Translations under genes and position numbers: made by a program
The notes under the pieces: generated by a model
Database searches by the model: none
Told to the model about the DNA's origin: nothing
The model's input: only the letters and a program-made list of their open reading frames with translations
Shown: positions 13,720 to 23,749 of the stretch, in pieces
How positions within the stretch are numbered: position 1 is the stretch's first letter
Layout: the number at the start of each line of letters is the position of its first letter
From: Kalmusia sp. IMI 367209
Taxonomy: Eukaryota > Ascomycota > Dothideomycetes > Pleosporales > Didymosphaeriaceae
Assembly: GCA_027946365.1 (NCBI GenBank)
Contig: JAPEUQ010000005.1
Span: forward strand, 682,001-746,000
Length of the DNA stretch: 64,000 nucleotides
Direction of reading: 5' to 3'

Positions 13720-15084
13720 ATGCCTGCTGCCGTAGCCTCGCGCGCCCGCGGCTCCGCCAAAGGCGCCAAATCCACCCGCGATGCGCTTCCGCCCACGAAG
13801 AAGGCCAAGCTGTCGCAGCCGACTGGCCTCAAAGCCCTGCTCAATGGAAACCCGGATCACAAGCCCGCCGTCACCGCGAAGATGAATGGCGTCAGAAACA
13901 GTCGGAAGGACAAGCCCGGCGAGGCTACTGCTGTGGTGAGCGGGGGCCACGCTGGCCATGGTGACGTCGACATGGCAGACGCCCAAGTCATCGAAATCAG
14001 CAGCGCAGAAGAAGAGAGTGATTACTCGGATTCGGAAGACGAGGCTTCAAAAATGGTTGTAGCAGGATCGGACGAGCTTTCGACGGCCGCCAACGGGCAC
14101 GCAGCGGAAGGAGATCGGACAGCCGAAGACGGCACCGTGGAGCCTGAGGAATTATCTTTCGGCGAGCGTATGAAAGCACAAGAGCCGGAGGCAGAGCCCA
14201 TTCGCCAGTCGCGAGTTGTGGATGTCGAGTCTGCGTTTGTTGGTGCCAACGCCGAGTCGAGGGAGCTCGCGGCTGCATCCATCAGCCGGCCGTTGGCCGC
14301 TCCATCCGCTACCTCACTCGGCACTGTACTCACCCAAGCCCTTCGAACCAACGATCAGGAACTGCTCGATTCATGTCTGCGCGTAACAGATGTTGATACC
14401 ATATACGCCACCATCGAACGTCTGCCTTCCCCGCTCGTAGGTTCATTACTCCAGAAACTCGCCGAGCGGCTACACAAAAGACCAGGACGACCCGGCATGC
14501 TGATGGTATGGGTGCAATGGTCGCTATCGGCACATGGCGGATATCTTGCCACCCAGTCACACCTAGTGAAGCAATTGGCTACACTGAACAAAGTACTTAA
14601 GCAGCGAGCAAGTGGCCTGCAGCCACTCTTATCTCTAAAAGGGAGGCTAGACATGCTACAAACACAACTGGAACTTCGGAGAAGGAATCAAGAAAGAGCT
14701 GCCAGAGACGATATGGACGAGGCAGTCATCTATGTGGAGGGTGAAGAGGATTCGTCTGAGGATGAGGATGAAGCTGTCGATGATGGCATGAACGTTCAAG
14801 ATTCGCGGAAGCGATTGCGGCAAGATCTCGAGGAAGATGACGAGAGCTCCGAGGACGGAATGCCGACGACCATGGAAGTAGATGAGTTGTCAGAGGAAGG
14901 GAGTGAAGATTCCGAGGACCTTATTGACGACGAAGCAGAAGAGACGGATGACGATTCTGGTGATGAAATTTCTGAGGGATTGAGTGAGGACCTAGATGGA
15001 GAAGATATCTCTGAGAGTGAAGATGAATCCAAACCAGCGAGGCGATCAACAGCCGCACGTGCGGGCCTTACAAGGAGGCGTTAA
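13720..15084 (+). CDS. Utp12-domain small-subunit processome protein
   Basis: Likely nucleolar factor of 18S pre-rRNA processing, related to the C-terminal domain of Utp5/WDR43 and its relatives. Single exon, 454 residues, from the ATG at 13720; the ORF is open 63 codons upstream, but that part is arginine-rich leader-like sequence. Residues 1-60 are basic with a nuclear-signal-like TKKAKL. About 190-320 is the helical Utp12 domain (LTQALRTNDQELLDSCLRV; LPSPLVGSLLQKLAERLHKR; PLLSLKGRLDMLQTQLELR). The last 120 residues are a long Asp/Glu/Ser tract. No WD40 repeats are encoded here, so this is a short form. Which yeast Utp it matches cannot be decided by eye. Confidence 0.8.
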   Translation: MPAAVASRARGSAKGAKSTRDALPPTKKAKLSQPTGLKALLNGNPDHKPAVTAKMNGVRNSRKDKPGEATAVVSGGHAGHGDVDMADAQVIEISSAEEESDYSDSEDEASKMVVAGSDELSTAANGHAAEGDRTAEDGTVEPEELSFGERMKAQEPEAEPIRQSRVVDVESAFVGANAESRELAAASISRPLAAPSATSLGTVLTQALRTNDQELLDSCLRVTDVDTIYATIERLPSPLVGSLLQKLAERLHKRPGRPGMLMVWVQWSLSAHGGYLATQSHLVKQLATLNKVLKQRASGLQPLLSLKGRLDMLQTQLELRRRNQERAARDDMDEAVIYVEGEEDSSEDEDEAVDDGMNVQDSRKRLRQDLEEDDESSEDGMPTTMEVDELSEEGSEDSEDLIDDEAEETDDDSGDEISEGLSEDLDGEDISESEDESKPARRSTAARAGLTRRR

Positions 15085-15517
15085 AGTCAAGAGTCAGATA
15101 GTCAGCTTCGGTTCGCCAGTGTATCTGGTAGAGAACCTTGCTTTGAACATACATCCTGGGCGTTTTGGGAGATATCATTCTCACGATGATATGAGTGGCT
15201 TGATATCTGAATCGCGGTTCAAGTTAGTGGCGCCTTCAAATGAACGAAGCTCCCTGTATCTATTATTGCTGCATAGCGTTGAGAATCAAGGAAGCAGCAT
15301 TTGCTACGAAGCGACATTGTCGTTGTCTCACATCCTTTGTCCTGCATTGTTCACATGTCTCACGACCTCTGACACTCACATAAGAATCTCTTTTACACTG
15401 CAACGTTATGCAAACCTTCGCCCATGACCGTATTACCTCCCGCGTCCTAGTTTCATAACTTGCTCATTACGCTCGATATACCTCGAATCGTTTCAAACAC
15501 AATACCGCGCAACAGGG
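15085..15517. other. Intergenic
   Basis: 433 bp downstream of the Utp12-domain gene. No gene or signal recognised. Confidence 0.6.
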
Positions 15518-16138
15518 ATGTCTGACCACCGCAATCAACGTCTACCGGTGGTGGTGCTGGAAGTCCACTGCCAGATCCGCGAGCTCAATGGCAACCCAAT
15601 AATGCCCAGCCCACCCCATCCAACTCTCCGCCGTAGTTCGTCTGGTCACCTTTTCATCCCACGCGGGCCGATTCATTCATGCGAGGTTTGCTCGCCTCAG
15701 ACGATCGCCATCGACAGCTTCCGCTTGCCTTCCGCGGGAGAACATGTCAATGTAAAGGAAAGCCAGGAAAAAGTACCAGATGCAGTCGAAGCTCCGTCCC
15801 GGTTCAGCACCAGCAAGAAAGATACTCCTATAGGATGTCATATACTAAGGCACAAAGGCCGTCTCGCAGACAACCTTGGGCGAAGGAGTATAGCGTCGAC
15901 GGTAGAATCTGAGGACTCTCGTCCAAGGAGCGAGGAAGATGTAGAAGAGGTACGTGATGAGCTTAAGGGAGCTTGCTGTACATGCTCACCACTAAAGGGG
16001 ACGGGTACATCGGGCGATTTTACGGGCGCTTTGTATCTTCGACCGAAGACGGCTTCGGAGGGGTACAGTCTTGTGAACGTGGATTCCCATAGTGCTAGTG
16101 CATTGCCGTCTGCCCGTCATGGTTCTATCGAGATCTGA
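15518..16138 (+). CDS. Hypothetical protein, 206 aa
   Basis: Not recognised. Single exon from the ATG at 15518 to the TGA at 16136-16138. No signal peptide or membrane segment. It has scattered CxxC-like pairs (SCEVCSPQ, GACCTCSPL) that could be redox or metal sites but match no finger I know. The middle is charged (STVESEDSRPRSEEDVEEV), consistent with a soluble, partly disordered protein. It may be lineage-specific, or it may not be a gene. Confidence 0.4.
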   Translation: MSDHRNQRLPVVVLEVHCQIRELNGNPIMPSPPHPTLRRSSSGHLFIPRGPIHSCEVCSPQTIAIDSFRLPSAGEHVNVKESQEKVPDAVEAPSRFSTSKKDTPIGCHILRHKGRLADNLGRRSIASTVESEDSRPRSEEDVEEVRDELKGACCTCSPLKGTGTSGDFTGALYLRPKTASEGYSLVNVDSHSASALPSARHGSIEI

Positions 16139-16829
16139 GGCATTTCTAGGCACGCGGAGTGCTCATTCAGCATTTGCTTCACCAAACGCCCTTTATGTTC
16201 TTTTGAGTTATCTTGCTCATCCACCGTTTTGAAGACAAAATTGTACGAGAGCGATCCCATCAAATCAAAGCTACCTGCGCGGAAGATGTCATGTTGATAA
16301 AATGATCTATGAATACACTTGTAGATTTCGTTGGCTTAGACATGGATTGAAAACAACCAAAGTATGAATACGAATAGTATTGCAAGTGCATCTATTATTC
16401 TTCCACACAATAGTGTGGCGTATGTGGATAGATAAAGATATATGGACGCTGATGGGCAATAAAGTAGGTGTCGTACGCCATTAATTGACAGAGAGCAGTT
16501 AGTCTACTATTAGGTTTCTAAATCACCCGATGTTAGTTATATTTGTTCTAATTTGCGCTTGAAAATTCCAAGTATTCTTTGCACTCGCAATCAGCACAAT
16601 AATCTCATCTCTCACTGCAGTTTCTTCCGTTCTCGGCCGTATTGGCTTGTATCATGTATCGTTTCTTTGATATTCTACATTGTAAAGTGACGAGGCCACA
16701 GGCCGTCCCTTCGTCAACCCCCCACCCAGGTTTCGTTGTGTACTGATAAAGTCATAAGCCCGCCAAATTACTCTTTACTTACCCATAAGACATCCGTCTC
16801 CCCAATAAGAGGCGTTCCGCCCACCACTA
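16139..16829. other. Intergenic, AT-richer
   Basis: About 690 bp, noticeably AT-richer than its surroundings, between two hypothetical genes. No gene seen. Confidence 0.55.
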
Positions 16830-17504
16830 ATGCCACCGATCAAAACCCTCAACATGTCTTCTCGTCAACATAACCATATACCCACTTTCTCCGTCACTGA
16901 TGCTCAGAGCACCAGGATCCCTGCAGGTCGCGGACAATACTTCATCCACCCAGGTGGTGCTATGGACCAGTGGAGTACAGAGACATGGAAAGAATTCGAT
17001 CGATGCGTTTATAGTTCCGACCGCTTCGCCAGGAGCGTGAATATCGTCCACGCGCGCCGCCAGCGACCCAGAAACGTACCGTGGGTTGGTTTACAGGGTC
17101 CTAAGACACCCAATAAATCTCAAAAACCTGCCGATAACCTAGCTTTGGATACCTTGGGTGGCACTCTACCATTTCCACTAGCTAAAAATCAAGCATTCAG
17201 TGTGATGAACGAGTCCAAGCGCGTTTCCGTCGTCTCTTCCGATAGCAATATCTTCGCGAACCTGCCCCGAAGCGAGGTGCGTGTCGTCAGGAAGAAGTGC
17301 CTTAAATCCTACAAAATACAACATATTATAGATGTTCTTAAGCCAAGTGTAAGTTATCTGAGAAAATTCTGCGGTATGAAGCCGCGGATGAAGATAGACA
17401 ATGATGTTGACGAGAACGCGGAGTCCTATTTGAGGTTGCCTCGGAAGATGCGACCAGATGGGTTGCTGCATGTCAATATGCGAGATCCTCGTTTTATTGA
17501 CTAG
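16830..17504 (+). CDS. Hypothetical protein, 224 aa
   Basis: Not recognised. Single exon from the ATG at 16830; a second in-frame ATG (MSSRQ) lies eight codons on. Basic overall: a run of Arg/Lys around residues 155-195 (SEVRVVRKKCLKSYKIQ; GMKPRMKIDNDVDE) and an ordered-looking end (RKMRPDGLLHVNMRDPRFID). No transmembrane segment or known motif. The even composition makes a real gene more likely than chance. It is convergent with the SRPK-like kinase. Confidence 0.45.
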   Translation: MPPIKTLNMSSRQHNHIPTFSVTDAQSTRIPAGRGQYFIHPGGAMDQWSTETWKEFDRCVYSSDRFARSVNIVHARRQRPRNVPWVGLQGPKTPNKSQKPADNLALDTLGGTLPFPLAKNQAFSVMNESKRVSVVSSDSNIFANLPRSEVRVVRKKCLKSYKIQHIIDVLKPSVSYLRKFCGMKPRMKIDNDVDENAESYLRLPRKMRPDGLLHVNMRDPRFID

Positions 17505-17879
17505 GCAAGTATGGAGTGATATTTCGGAGGTAATAACAGCTTATTTTGAAACAGTAGCCTTTTCCTTAAGTATTACATGTCGTTCTCAATCTTGTCTTAG
17601 CACAAAAAGCCACCGCAATTGTACATTGTCTCTTTAACAGGATTCGAGATGTGAGTATAAGTTTTCCTATCATACAACAAGTGAAGATTTTGGTAGTTTA
17701 CATCGTTTAGACATCCAAATTGTCTCGTGGATGATTCCTCTGGGGTTCTACCATCGTAGGCAGCTTGACCCGAAATACGCCTTCAGACTTTGATACTGGT
17801 ATACTAGTAAAAATCTACACGGGAAAACCATGCTGGGCAGACAAAGTCGACAACGGAAGGCGCAAACCCTCCAATGTAC
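17505..17879. other. Intergenic, convergent 3' region
   Basis: 375 bp between convergent gene ends. Nothing recognised. Confidence 0.6.
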
Positions 17880-19360
17880 TCAGGTACTACTCGGTTCCAT
17901 TTGTGGAAAAACGCTGGTTATCCACGGATCTTCAAGTAGTTCAGAGGCTTTCTTCCTTTCTTCTGGTAGCCATTTAAGCATCGATCTTATGAACCTCAGA
18001 AAATCTTCTTTGTCTTCACCGTCAAAAGCCGATATCGAGTCCTCGAGGGAAAGTTGTGGAACCACCGCGCCTCCAGCGCCTGTCCAATGCCCTGTAATTT
18101 CAAAATTAGTTGGGTGGTAGTATTTCAGTCATAGTTTCTACCTTGCTCATCAAAGACGGCCTCCATAATTTCACTTCTCTGTAAGTATTCCTGCGGAGGG
18201 ACTCCAAGATACGCGACCATCTCAGCCATATGGTGATTTGGTGAATACTCTCCATCATCATTGTTGCCTTTAAACAAGTTTCGATTCTCGAAGAAATCCC
18301 ATGTCTTTGCCCAGATCAGCCATGGGGGTATTATACAAGGATGAGAATACTGACCAAGACAGCAAGGTTCCAAACGTCAACACTATGACTCCACTCTAAA
18401 TCAAATAGTATTTCTGGGGCGCGAAGTCGTTTCGGCTGAATTAAACCTTTGTGCAAATCTCCTATTCTACTGGCTCCAAAATCGCAGAGGACCGATAAAC
18501 CCCATTTTCCAGCTTCGGGTAGGCCGAGCTTGTGGGAGCCGTAGATGGTGCGGTTGTCGTCAATAACCTTCGTAGGTGAAGGATTTTGCGCTTCATCCTC
18601 CTCAAATTTGTGAAGTATAGACTCATCGTCCAATGTAAACATGATGTTTGAGGGGCTGATGTCTAGTCATTTGTGTGAGAGCTACTCAAGGACGCCTATA
18701 CATTTACGGAGATTTACCTGTGTGAACTACGCCAACCTCGTCATGCAGAAACGAAAGAGCCTGTAGTAAGTTGTGCAACGTCAATTGCAACAGTTCCTTG
18801 TTCAGTCGATGTGAATAATTCGTACTCTGAAACTCTTGCATAGTCATATGCATTGGAGGATGAACTAGACACAGGTGATTTCCAGCAGCACCAGAAATTT
18901 CGAATGCACTATGTACACCGCGGATATAGGCTTGGCCATGATGTTGAGACTCGAATGAGCAGAGGTGTTCATAGAATTGTAGTTCTCGATGTTTACGCGT
19001 AGTCTTAGTACCGCTGCGAGTACCGACTTTGACTGCAGCGAACTTAGAGTCCCTCAGAAGATATTAGTTGAACCAGCCGATGAAACAGGATTAGTGAAAG
19101 CTTTACTGTATGTTCTTACACAACCACGTTGTAGAGTAACAACCGTAGCCTAGTTTGCCTAGTACTTTGTAGCTGCACTGTGCATCCCCGAGAACATCTC
19201 CGATGCGGACTGGATAGAAATCGTCAGGACTGTAATACGGAAGCGTTTCCTCTTCAAAGGGCTGTGCTGGATCTACGCTTGTAGAGAGGAACCTCGTTCG
19301 TCCTTTATTGCGGAATAATGTGCCTACGCGAAAGTAGAGTCGCGTTTTTGTTTTGAGCAT
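17880..19360 (-). CDS. SRPK-like protein kinase with altered catalytic loop
   Basis: Resembles the SR-protein kinases that phosphorylate Ser/Arg splicing factors, a family greatly expanded in moulds. Exons 19360-19107, 19052-18718, 18662-18355, 18304-18142 and 18091-17880 give 423 residues; introns are 50-55 nt. The N-terminus holds the SRPK hallmark EEETLPYYSPDDFYPVRIGD. The glycine loop is LGKLGYGCYST and the ATP lysine is in KFAAVKVGTR. The catalytic loop reads HTDISPSNIMF: the usual lysine of HxDxKxxN is serine. DFG is intact (LCDFGASR), as is RAPEILF. The loss of the lysine may weaken catalysis or mark a pseudokinase; related fungal proteins vary here too. Confidence 0.85.
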
Positions 19361-19734
19361 TATAAAAGGAATTGCAAACGAGTAAGAAGTGGATGCTCCC
19401 TGTTGAACTGAACTGTAAGGGAGAAGTTGCAGCCTAATTAGACGACGAGAAGGTCAGTGCTGGGGCGCTAGTGATTGGCCCAAGCGTAGTGAACACTAAC
19501 GTTGCTGTTCGATTACATTACGAGTTATGCTGTTTAGTATGATGAACAAAATAGTTTAGAGATACGGGCAACTTATTATGGGCTACATACCCTAGATACA
19601 CAATACGCACGTGGGCTGGGAAAACTTTGTGCTGTGATTACATACTTGATTAGTCCCATACCATATTGCACTTCTGAGCACATCCTGGAAAATCTGTCCC
19701 CATCCTTCCTAGACCCCTATCACTTTCAAGTCTC
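19361..19734. other. Intergenic
   Basis: 374 bp between the kinase start and the 3' end of the first propeller gene. No features noted. Confidence 0.6.
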
Positions 19735-20727
19735 TCATGCTGCCAAATCGATAGCTATGACTTTTCCACCCTCCAAGAAATTCCCATCAGCCCCCTGCCC
19801 ACCCATAGTACTCACATATACTACCCCTCGGTCCTTGTACGTCCTTCCCAATACTGCTGCCGTCGGCCCTAAAATTTTTGAATCCGCGCCTCCAACAACA
19901 GATACTTCTCCATCTGCTTCAACCCGCACAACATCATTCTCATAGTCCCTTACTACAAAGACTGTCCCGTCGTCTGTGACGGCAAGATCATCGACGACAC
20001 CAAGTTCTTTGGCGAGTGTGTCGATGCGCCCGCGAGGACGGCCCGTTCGTGGATCAATTTGGACCTTGTGGACGGTACCAAGCTGTAGGTTCGAGTAGTA
20101 GAGCGTAGGGTTGGTAGTAGATGAAGGCACCGAAATAGGTCGAAGGACCTTGAGGCCATTTGCGCCGAGAGGCAAGGACGCACTCAGATTGTTCGCCGTA
20201 GTAGCGTCTTGCAACACAATCTCGTACTTCCCCGTCTTAATATCTACCCTGCCAATTCTGCCAGCCCAGCTATCCGTGAACAAGAGACTTTCGCTATTCA
20301 ATGCCGCGATCCCGTTTATCTGCGCGTTTGGGAGATGCGCAAGCTTTTTCACTTTGACGCCGCTCTTCGTAGTGCTGCATCTCAGATCAACACTCCATAT
20401 ATCCGCATCGCCTGTTCCGTTGAGGGTTGTGAGACTTAGATTAGCGACTGCTACCGCGAAGACGTCGTCCTCATACTCCGTGATGCCGAAGACGGCGTTG
20501 CTAAAAGGAAACGTATGGAGGAGAGTGTCTTGTGTGGCGTTGAAGAAAGGGTCGACGATGTGCAGCTGCGCGGTTTTCTGGCCGAGAAATCCAACTAGGA
20601 GGGAACCATTCCTTGTCGACGCGATGTTCTCAACCCAAGTCGGATTGGGGAACTGATAGACGGTGCGAAGACGTGATGCAGCTAAAGTCGTGCCGAAGAG
20701 GAGGGTGACCGCGTATGGGAGATGCAT
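19735..20727 (-). CDS. Secreted six-bladed beta-propeller protein (SMP-30/NHL-like), copy 1
   Basis: Single exon, 330 residues. A signal peptide (MHLPYAVTLLFGTTLAAS) precedes FPNPTWVENIASTRNGSLLV, the opening blade of the fungal SMP-30/gluconolactonase-like propeller family. Repeated blade-like segments follow (VFGITEYEDDVFAVAV; INGIAALNSESLLFTDSWAG; VVDDLAVTDDGTVFVV; DRGVVYVSTMGG). Enzymatic role unknown: relatives include lactonases and many proteins of unassigned function. It is a tandem paralogue of the gene at 21826-22903, with the same length and blade order but no intron. Several N-x-S/T sites suit a secreted glycoprotein. Confidence 0.85.
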   Translation of the reverse strand: MHLPYAVTLLFGTTLAASRLRTVYQFPNPTWVENIASTRNGSLLVGFLGQKTAQLHIVDPFFNATQDTLLHTFPFSNAVFGITEYEDDVFAVAVANLSLTTLNGTGDADIWSVDLRCSTTKSGVKVKKLAHLPNAQINGIAALNSESLLFTDSWAGRIGRVDIKTGKYEIVLQDATTANNLSASLPLGANGLKVLRPISVPSSTTNPTLYYSNLQLGTVHKVQIDPRTGRPRGRIDTLAKELGVVDDLAVTDDGTVFVVRDYENDVVRVEADGEVSVVGGADSKILGPTAAVLGRTYKDRGVVYVSTMGGQGADGNFLEGGKVIAIDLAA

Positions 20728-21825
20728 GTTGTACTAAATGGATTGAGCGTTGGCAGAGATGTGAACTACGCGATGCTCGTGTTGCGGATGGAGGTTCTCT
20801 GGTGACGGGAACCCTATACAGCTCTAGGCCCCTTTATACATGTACCCGAAGTTTCTTGGACCCAAATACAGCCCCTAAATCCATAACTCCATGACCGCTT
20901 ACAAAACGTGACTAGGACTTTACCTATTCGTAGCCGAGTCACGCCCTGAAGGATCGCTTTGTAACCCAACAGAGCAATACATGTCAGCGCTGAGAGGACA
21001 TTTCGGATTTAAGTCTCCTCCGCGGGTATGTAACTGATCTCGTATTATGATCGGAGTTCATTAAAGGGACCTTTCGAAGTTACATTTTCGTGAAGTGACC
21101 TTTGGGGTCCAGCTTTTGAACACCAGGCCGAACTAAGCTATGTTGGGAAATAATTACTAGCGCAGCCCCCCATCTCACAATGGTCCGTGTAGACAATCTC
21201 ACAACGTTGCATATCAAATGATGTTTGTTCAAATTTCTCATTATAGTTTTCATTTCTATCGCCAATTTGTGAATTGCAACAATGAGCAAAAGACATGCAT
21301 ATTCTCTAATGATTACACATCTCTCCTTGCAGAGGCCCGAGTACATTAGTCTTTTTCTTAACTCAAATAGTCATAGTTAGTATCAATGGCATCCTCGCGA
21401 TTGGTGGATCCCAGCGATATTCTCCATTCGGGTCATGATAGATTTAGTGGACGTATAGTTCTAGGACGAGATTTGGGCGACAAGTCTCTGTAGTGAAATA
21501 AGATTATGAGGTGCATAACCAGTCACCAAACTCTTCTCACTGGTTATATCAGCGTGCTGTCTATGATTTTGGAAATCAACACTGATCGTACAAGCACACC
21601 ATGTAAGGCAACTTCAACGTTCAAGTCACACTCATCCCTGAGAAAAAAAATGTATAAGACGATTGCGACTCATCATATCGAACTCATTTGAATGATATAT
21701 TACTCTCTTGAAACTAATACTTTCTTTTCCGTCAACACAAGATCGAAATGAGAAAAGGGCAGAACATCTCGAGCCCCTCACAATTCAATCCTCGAAACTT
21801 CCATCCCTTCCTCACTACCATCTAG
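20728..21825. other. Intergenic between the propeller paralogues
   Basis: 1.1 kb, AT-richer than its surroundings. It holds the promoter of copy 1 and the 3' UTR of copy 2. No gene remnants recognised. Confidence 0.55.
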
Positions 21826-22903
21826 TCAGTTCGCCACCTCACTCGCCAAGTCCACTGCAACGATCTTCCCGCCTTCCGCATAGGAGCCATCCGCCGCAAA
21901 TCCACCCATAGTAGCCGCATACACCACACCACGGTCCTTATACGACCTACCCAATGTAACACTCGTTGCACCTGCAAGCACACTGCTTCCCTCAGCACCC
22001 GCGACGATAACCGCCTCTACACCCTTCCGCACCCGCGTCAAGGTACCCTGGTACGGTTGAGCGAAGAACGCGGTCCCATCATCTGTGACAGCAATGTCGT
22101 CTGGCACAGGTCTGTTTTCTGCGAGCGTGGTAACAGGTCCCGCAAGCCTGCCCGTGTGCGCATTGATCGGCGCGCTAAACGTAGCGTTGAGCTGGGAGTT
22201 GGTATAGAACAGCGTGGGCGGATTCGTAGTGTGCAGAACCTTGAGACCGTTGACACCCAGGGGCTTAGCGAATGCGGTGGAAGTGTGATTGATGACAGTT
22301 TCGTAGTGCCCATTCTTGACATCGAGACGGACGACAACACCTGCAAAGCTATCTGCAAGAAGGACGCTTTTTTCGTTGAGCGCGGCAAGGCCGTTGATCA
22401 CCTCCATCTCATCCAAGTCCGCAATCTTCTCAACTTTGGAACCCCGGGTGCCGTTCACCTGGCTGACGTCGACGCTCCACACGGCGTAGGTACCCTTTGT
22501 CGCTCCTGTCGCTGGGCTATAGTTTCCGGTCGCGACAGCGAAGTGGTCAGGGGCATATTCTGAGATGCCGAAGACTGAGTCAACTCCTTGAAATGAGTGG
22601 AGGAGTGTGTCATTTGTTGGGGCCACTGGGTCGACGACGTGTAGCGTAGCAGGCGCGCTGCCGAGGACGCCAGTGAGAAGATGGCCGCTGCGTGTGGTGG
22701 CGATCTGGTATTGGAAACCCAAGTCAGCGATTGTTTTACAAAAAGAAATCATAACGAGGGAGAAAGCAAAGATAATCGAGATGACTCACGTTCTCGAGCC
22801 ATGTTGGCTTAGGAAATTGGAAGACTGTCCTCGGCCCAGTTTGCTGTGCAGATGCACTCGCGAGGAGCATGCCCCGGATAGCGAAAGTTCCAAATGAATG
22901 CAT
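21826..22903 (-). CDS. Secreted six-bladed beta-propeller protein, copy 2
   Basis: Exons 22903-22790 and 22704-21826, intron 85 nt, 330 residues. A short signal-like start (MHSFGTFAIRGMLLASASAQ) leads to FPKPTWLEN, then the intron, then IATTRSGHLL. Blade motifs parallel copy 1 line by line (VFGISEYAPDHFAVAT; INGLAALNEKSVLLADSFAG; VPDDIAVTDDGTAFFA; DRGVVYAATMGG). The intron falls exactly between Asn38 and Ile39, where copy 1 is uninterrupted, so an intron was lost or gained after duplication. Function unknown; both may act on extracellular ligands or lactones. Confidence 0.85.
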
Positions 22904-23749
22904 GTTGAAGAATTAGTGACAGATTACGATTCAAGACAATATGCTGAACACGGATTTGCTGTTTAATGATATTGACCACTTTGCTGAAGGGAATCTTGTC
23001 GGTGTTGTGATGAAACCCTTTTCGGGGCCCCGGCGCTCCTCTTATACGTACACCTGCATTCAATCTCCCTTTCGACCCCATATCGCAATTCCTATCGCTG
23101 ACAAACTCGCCCTCATTTCTAAGCTTTGAGATCAGAAGTAGGTCACTGAAGGAACGCCTGCCTATAGCCTATTCGCATCGCGTGCCCAAACTAGCAAATG
23201 CAAATACAGTCAGCACGGGCATTTCCCTCGGAGATATTCCGGATTCTATGCATTTGCAATTTCCATCTCGTGTGCACATAGAAGTCTTCGTCACGAAACA
23301 TGGTTTCTGCCCCAACATGAAAGGTGCTAAACCCAATGTGGGAATATTCTCTAGCGTGGATCCTTCCCGCTGCATAGGCTCGCCTTGCGCCTTGCACGTT
23401 AGCGAGTCCACGAGTCCCCGAATACTAGACGCTACACCCAGTTCATGAAACAGCTGAATAATTGAATTCACTCCTCACAGAAGAAGAACGAAAAAGGAGA
23501 ACATGCTCTGCTTCTTACATTGGTGTATAGCGGAGAAGTATCGAGCAACGTGAATACACGTATAGCTAAAGGATGACAACAAAATCTCTTACAACTCTAG
23601 GCTTAATTCGCCACACTAATTCTAATACCCTGCAAAATATCGATTGTAACAGACAGTTATCAACACCGACGCATGCATGCTCTAGATGAAACGCCGTAGA
23701 AGACGATGGAAATACGTGTTACATGTGAGAAAGGCATACGCGCACAAGA
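22904..23749. other. Intergenic
   Basis: About 850 bp, promoter of propeller copy 2 and 3' UTR of the phosphate transporter. No gene recognised. Confidence 0.6.

Noticed and set aside
19735..22903. Propeller pair plus kinase as part of a secondary-metabolite cluster
   Set aside because: No polyketide synthase, NRPS, terpene synthase, P450 or transporter nearby.
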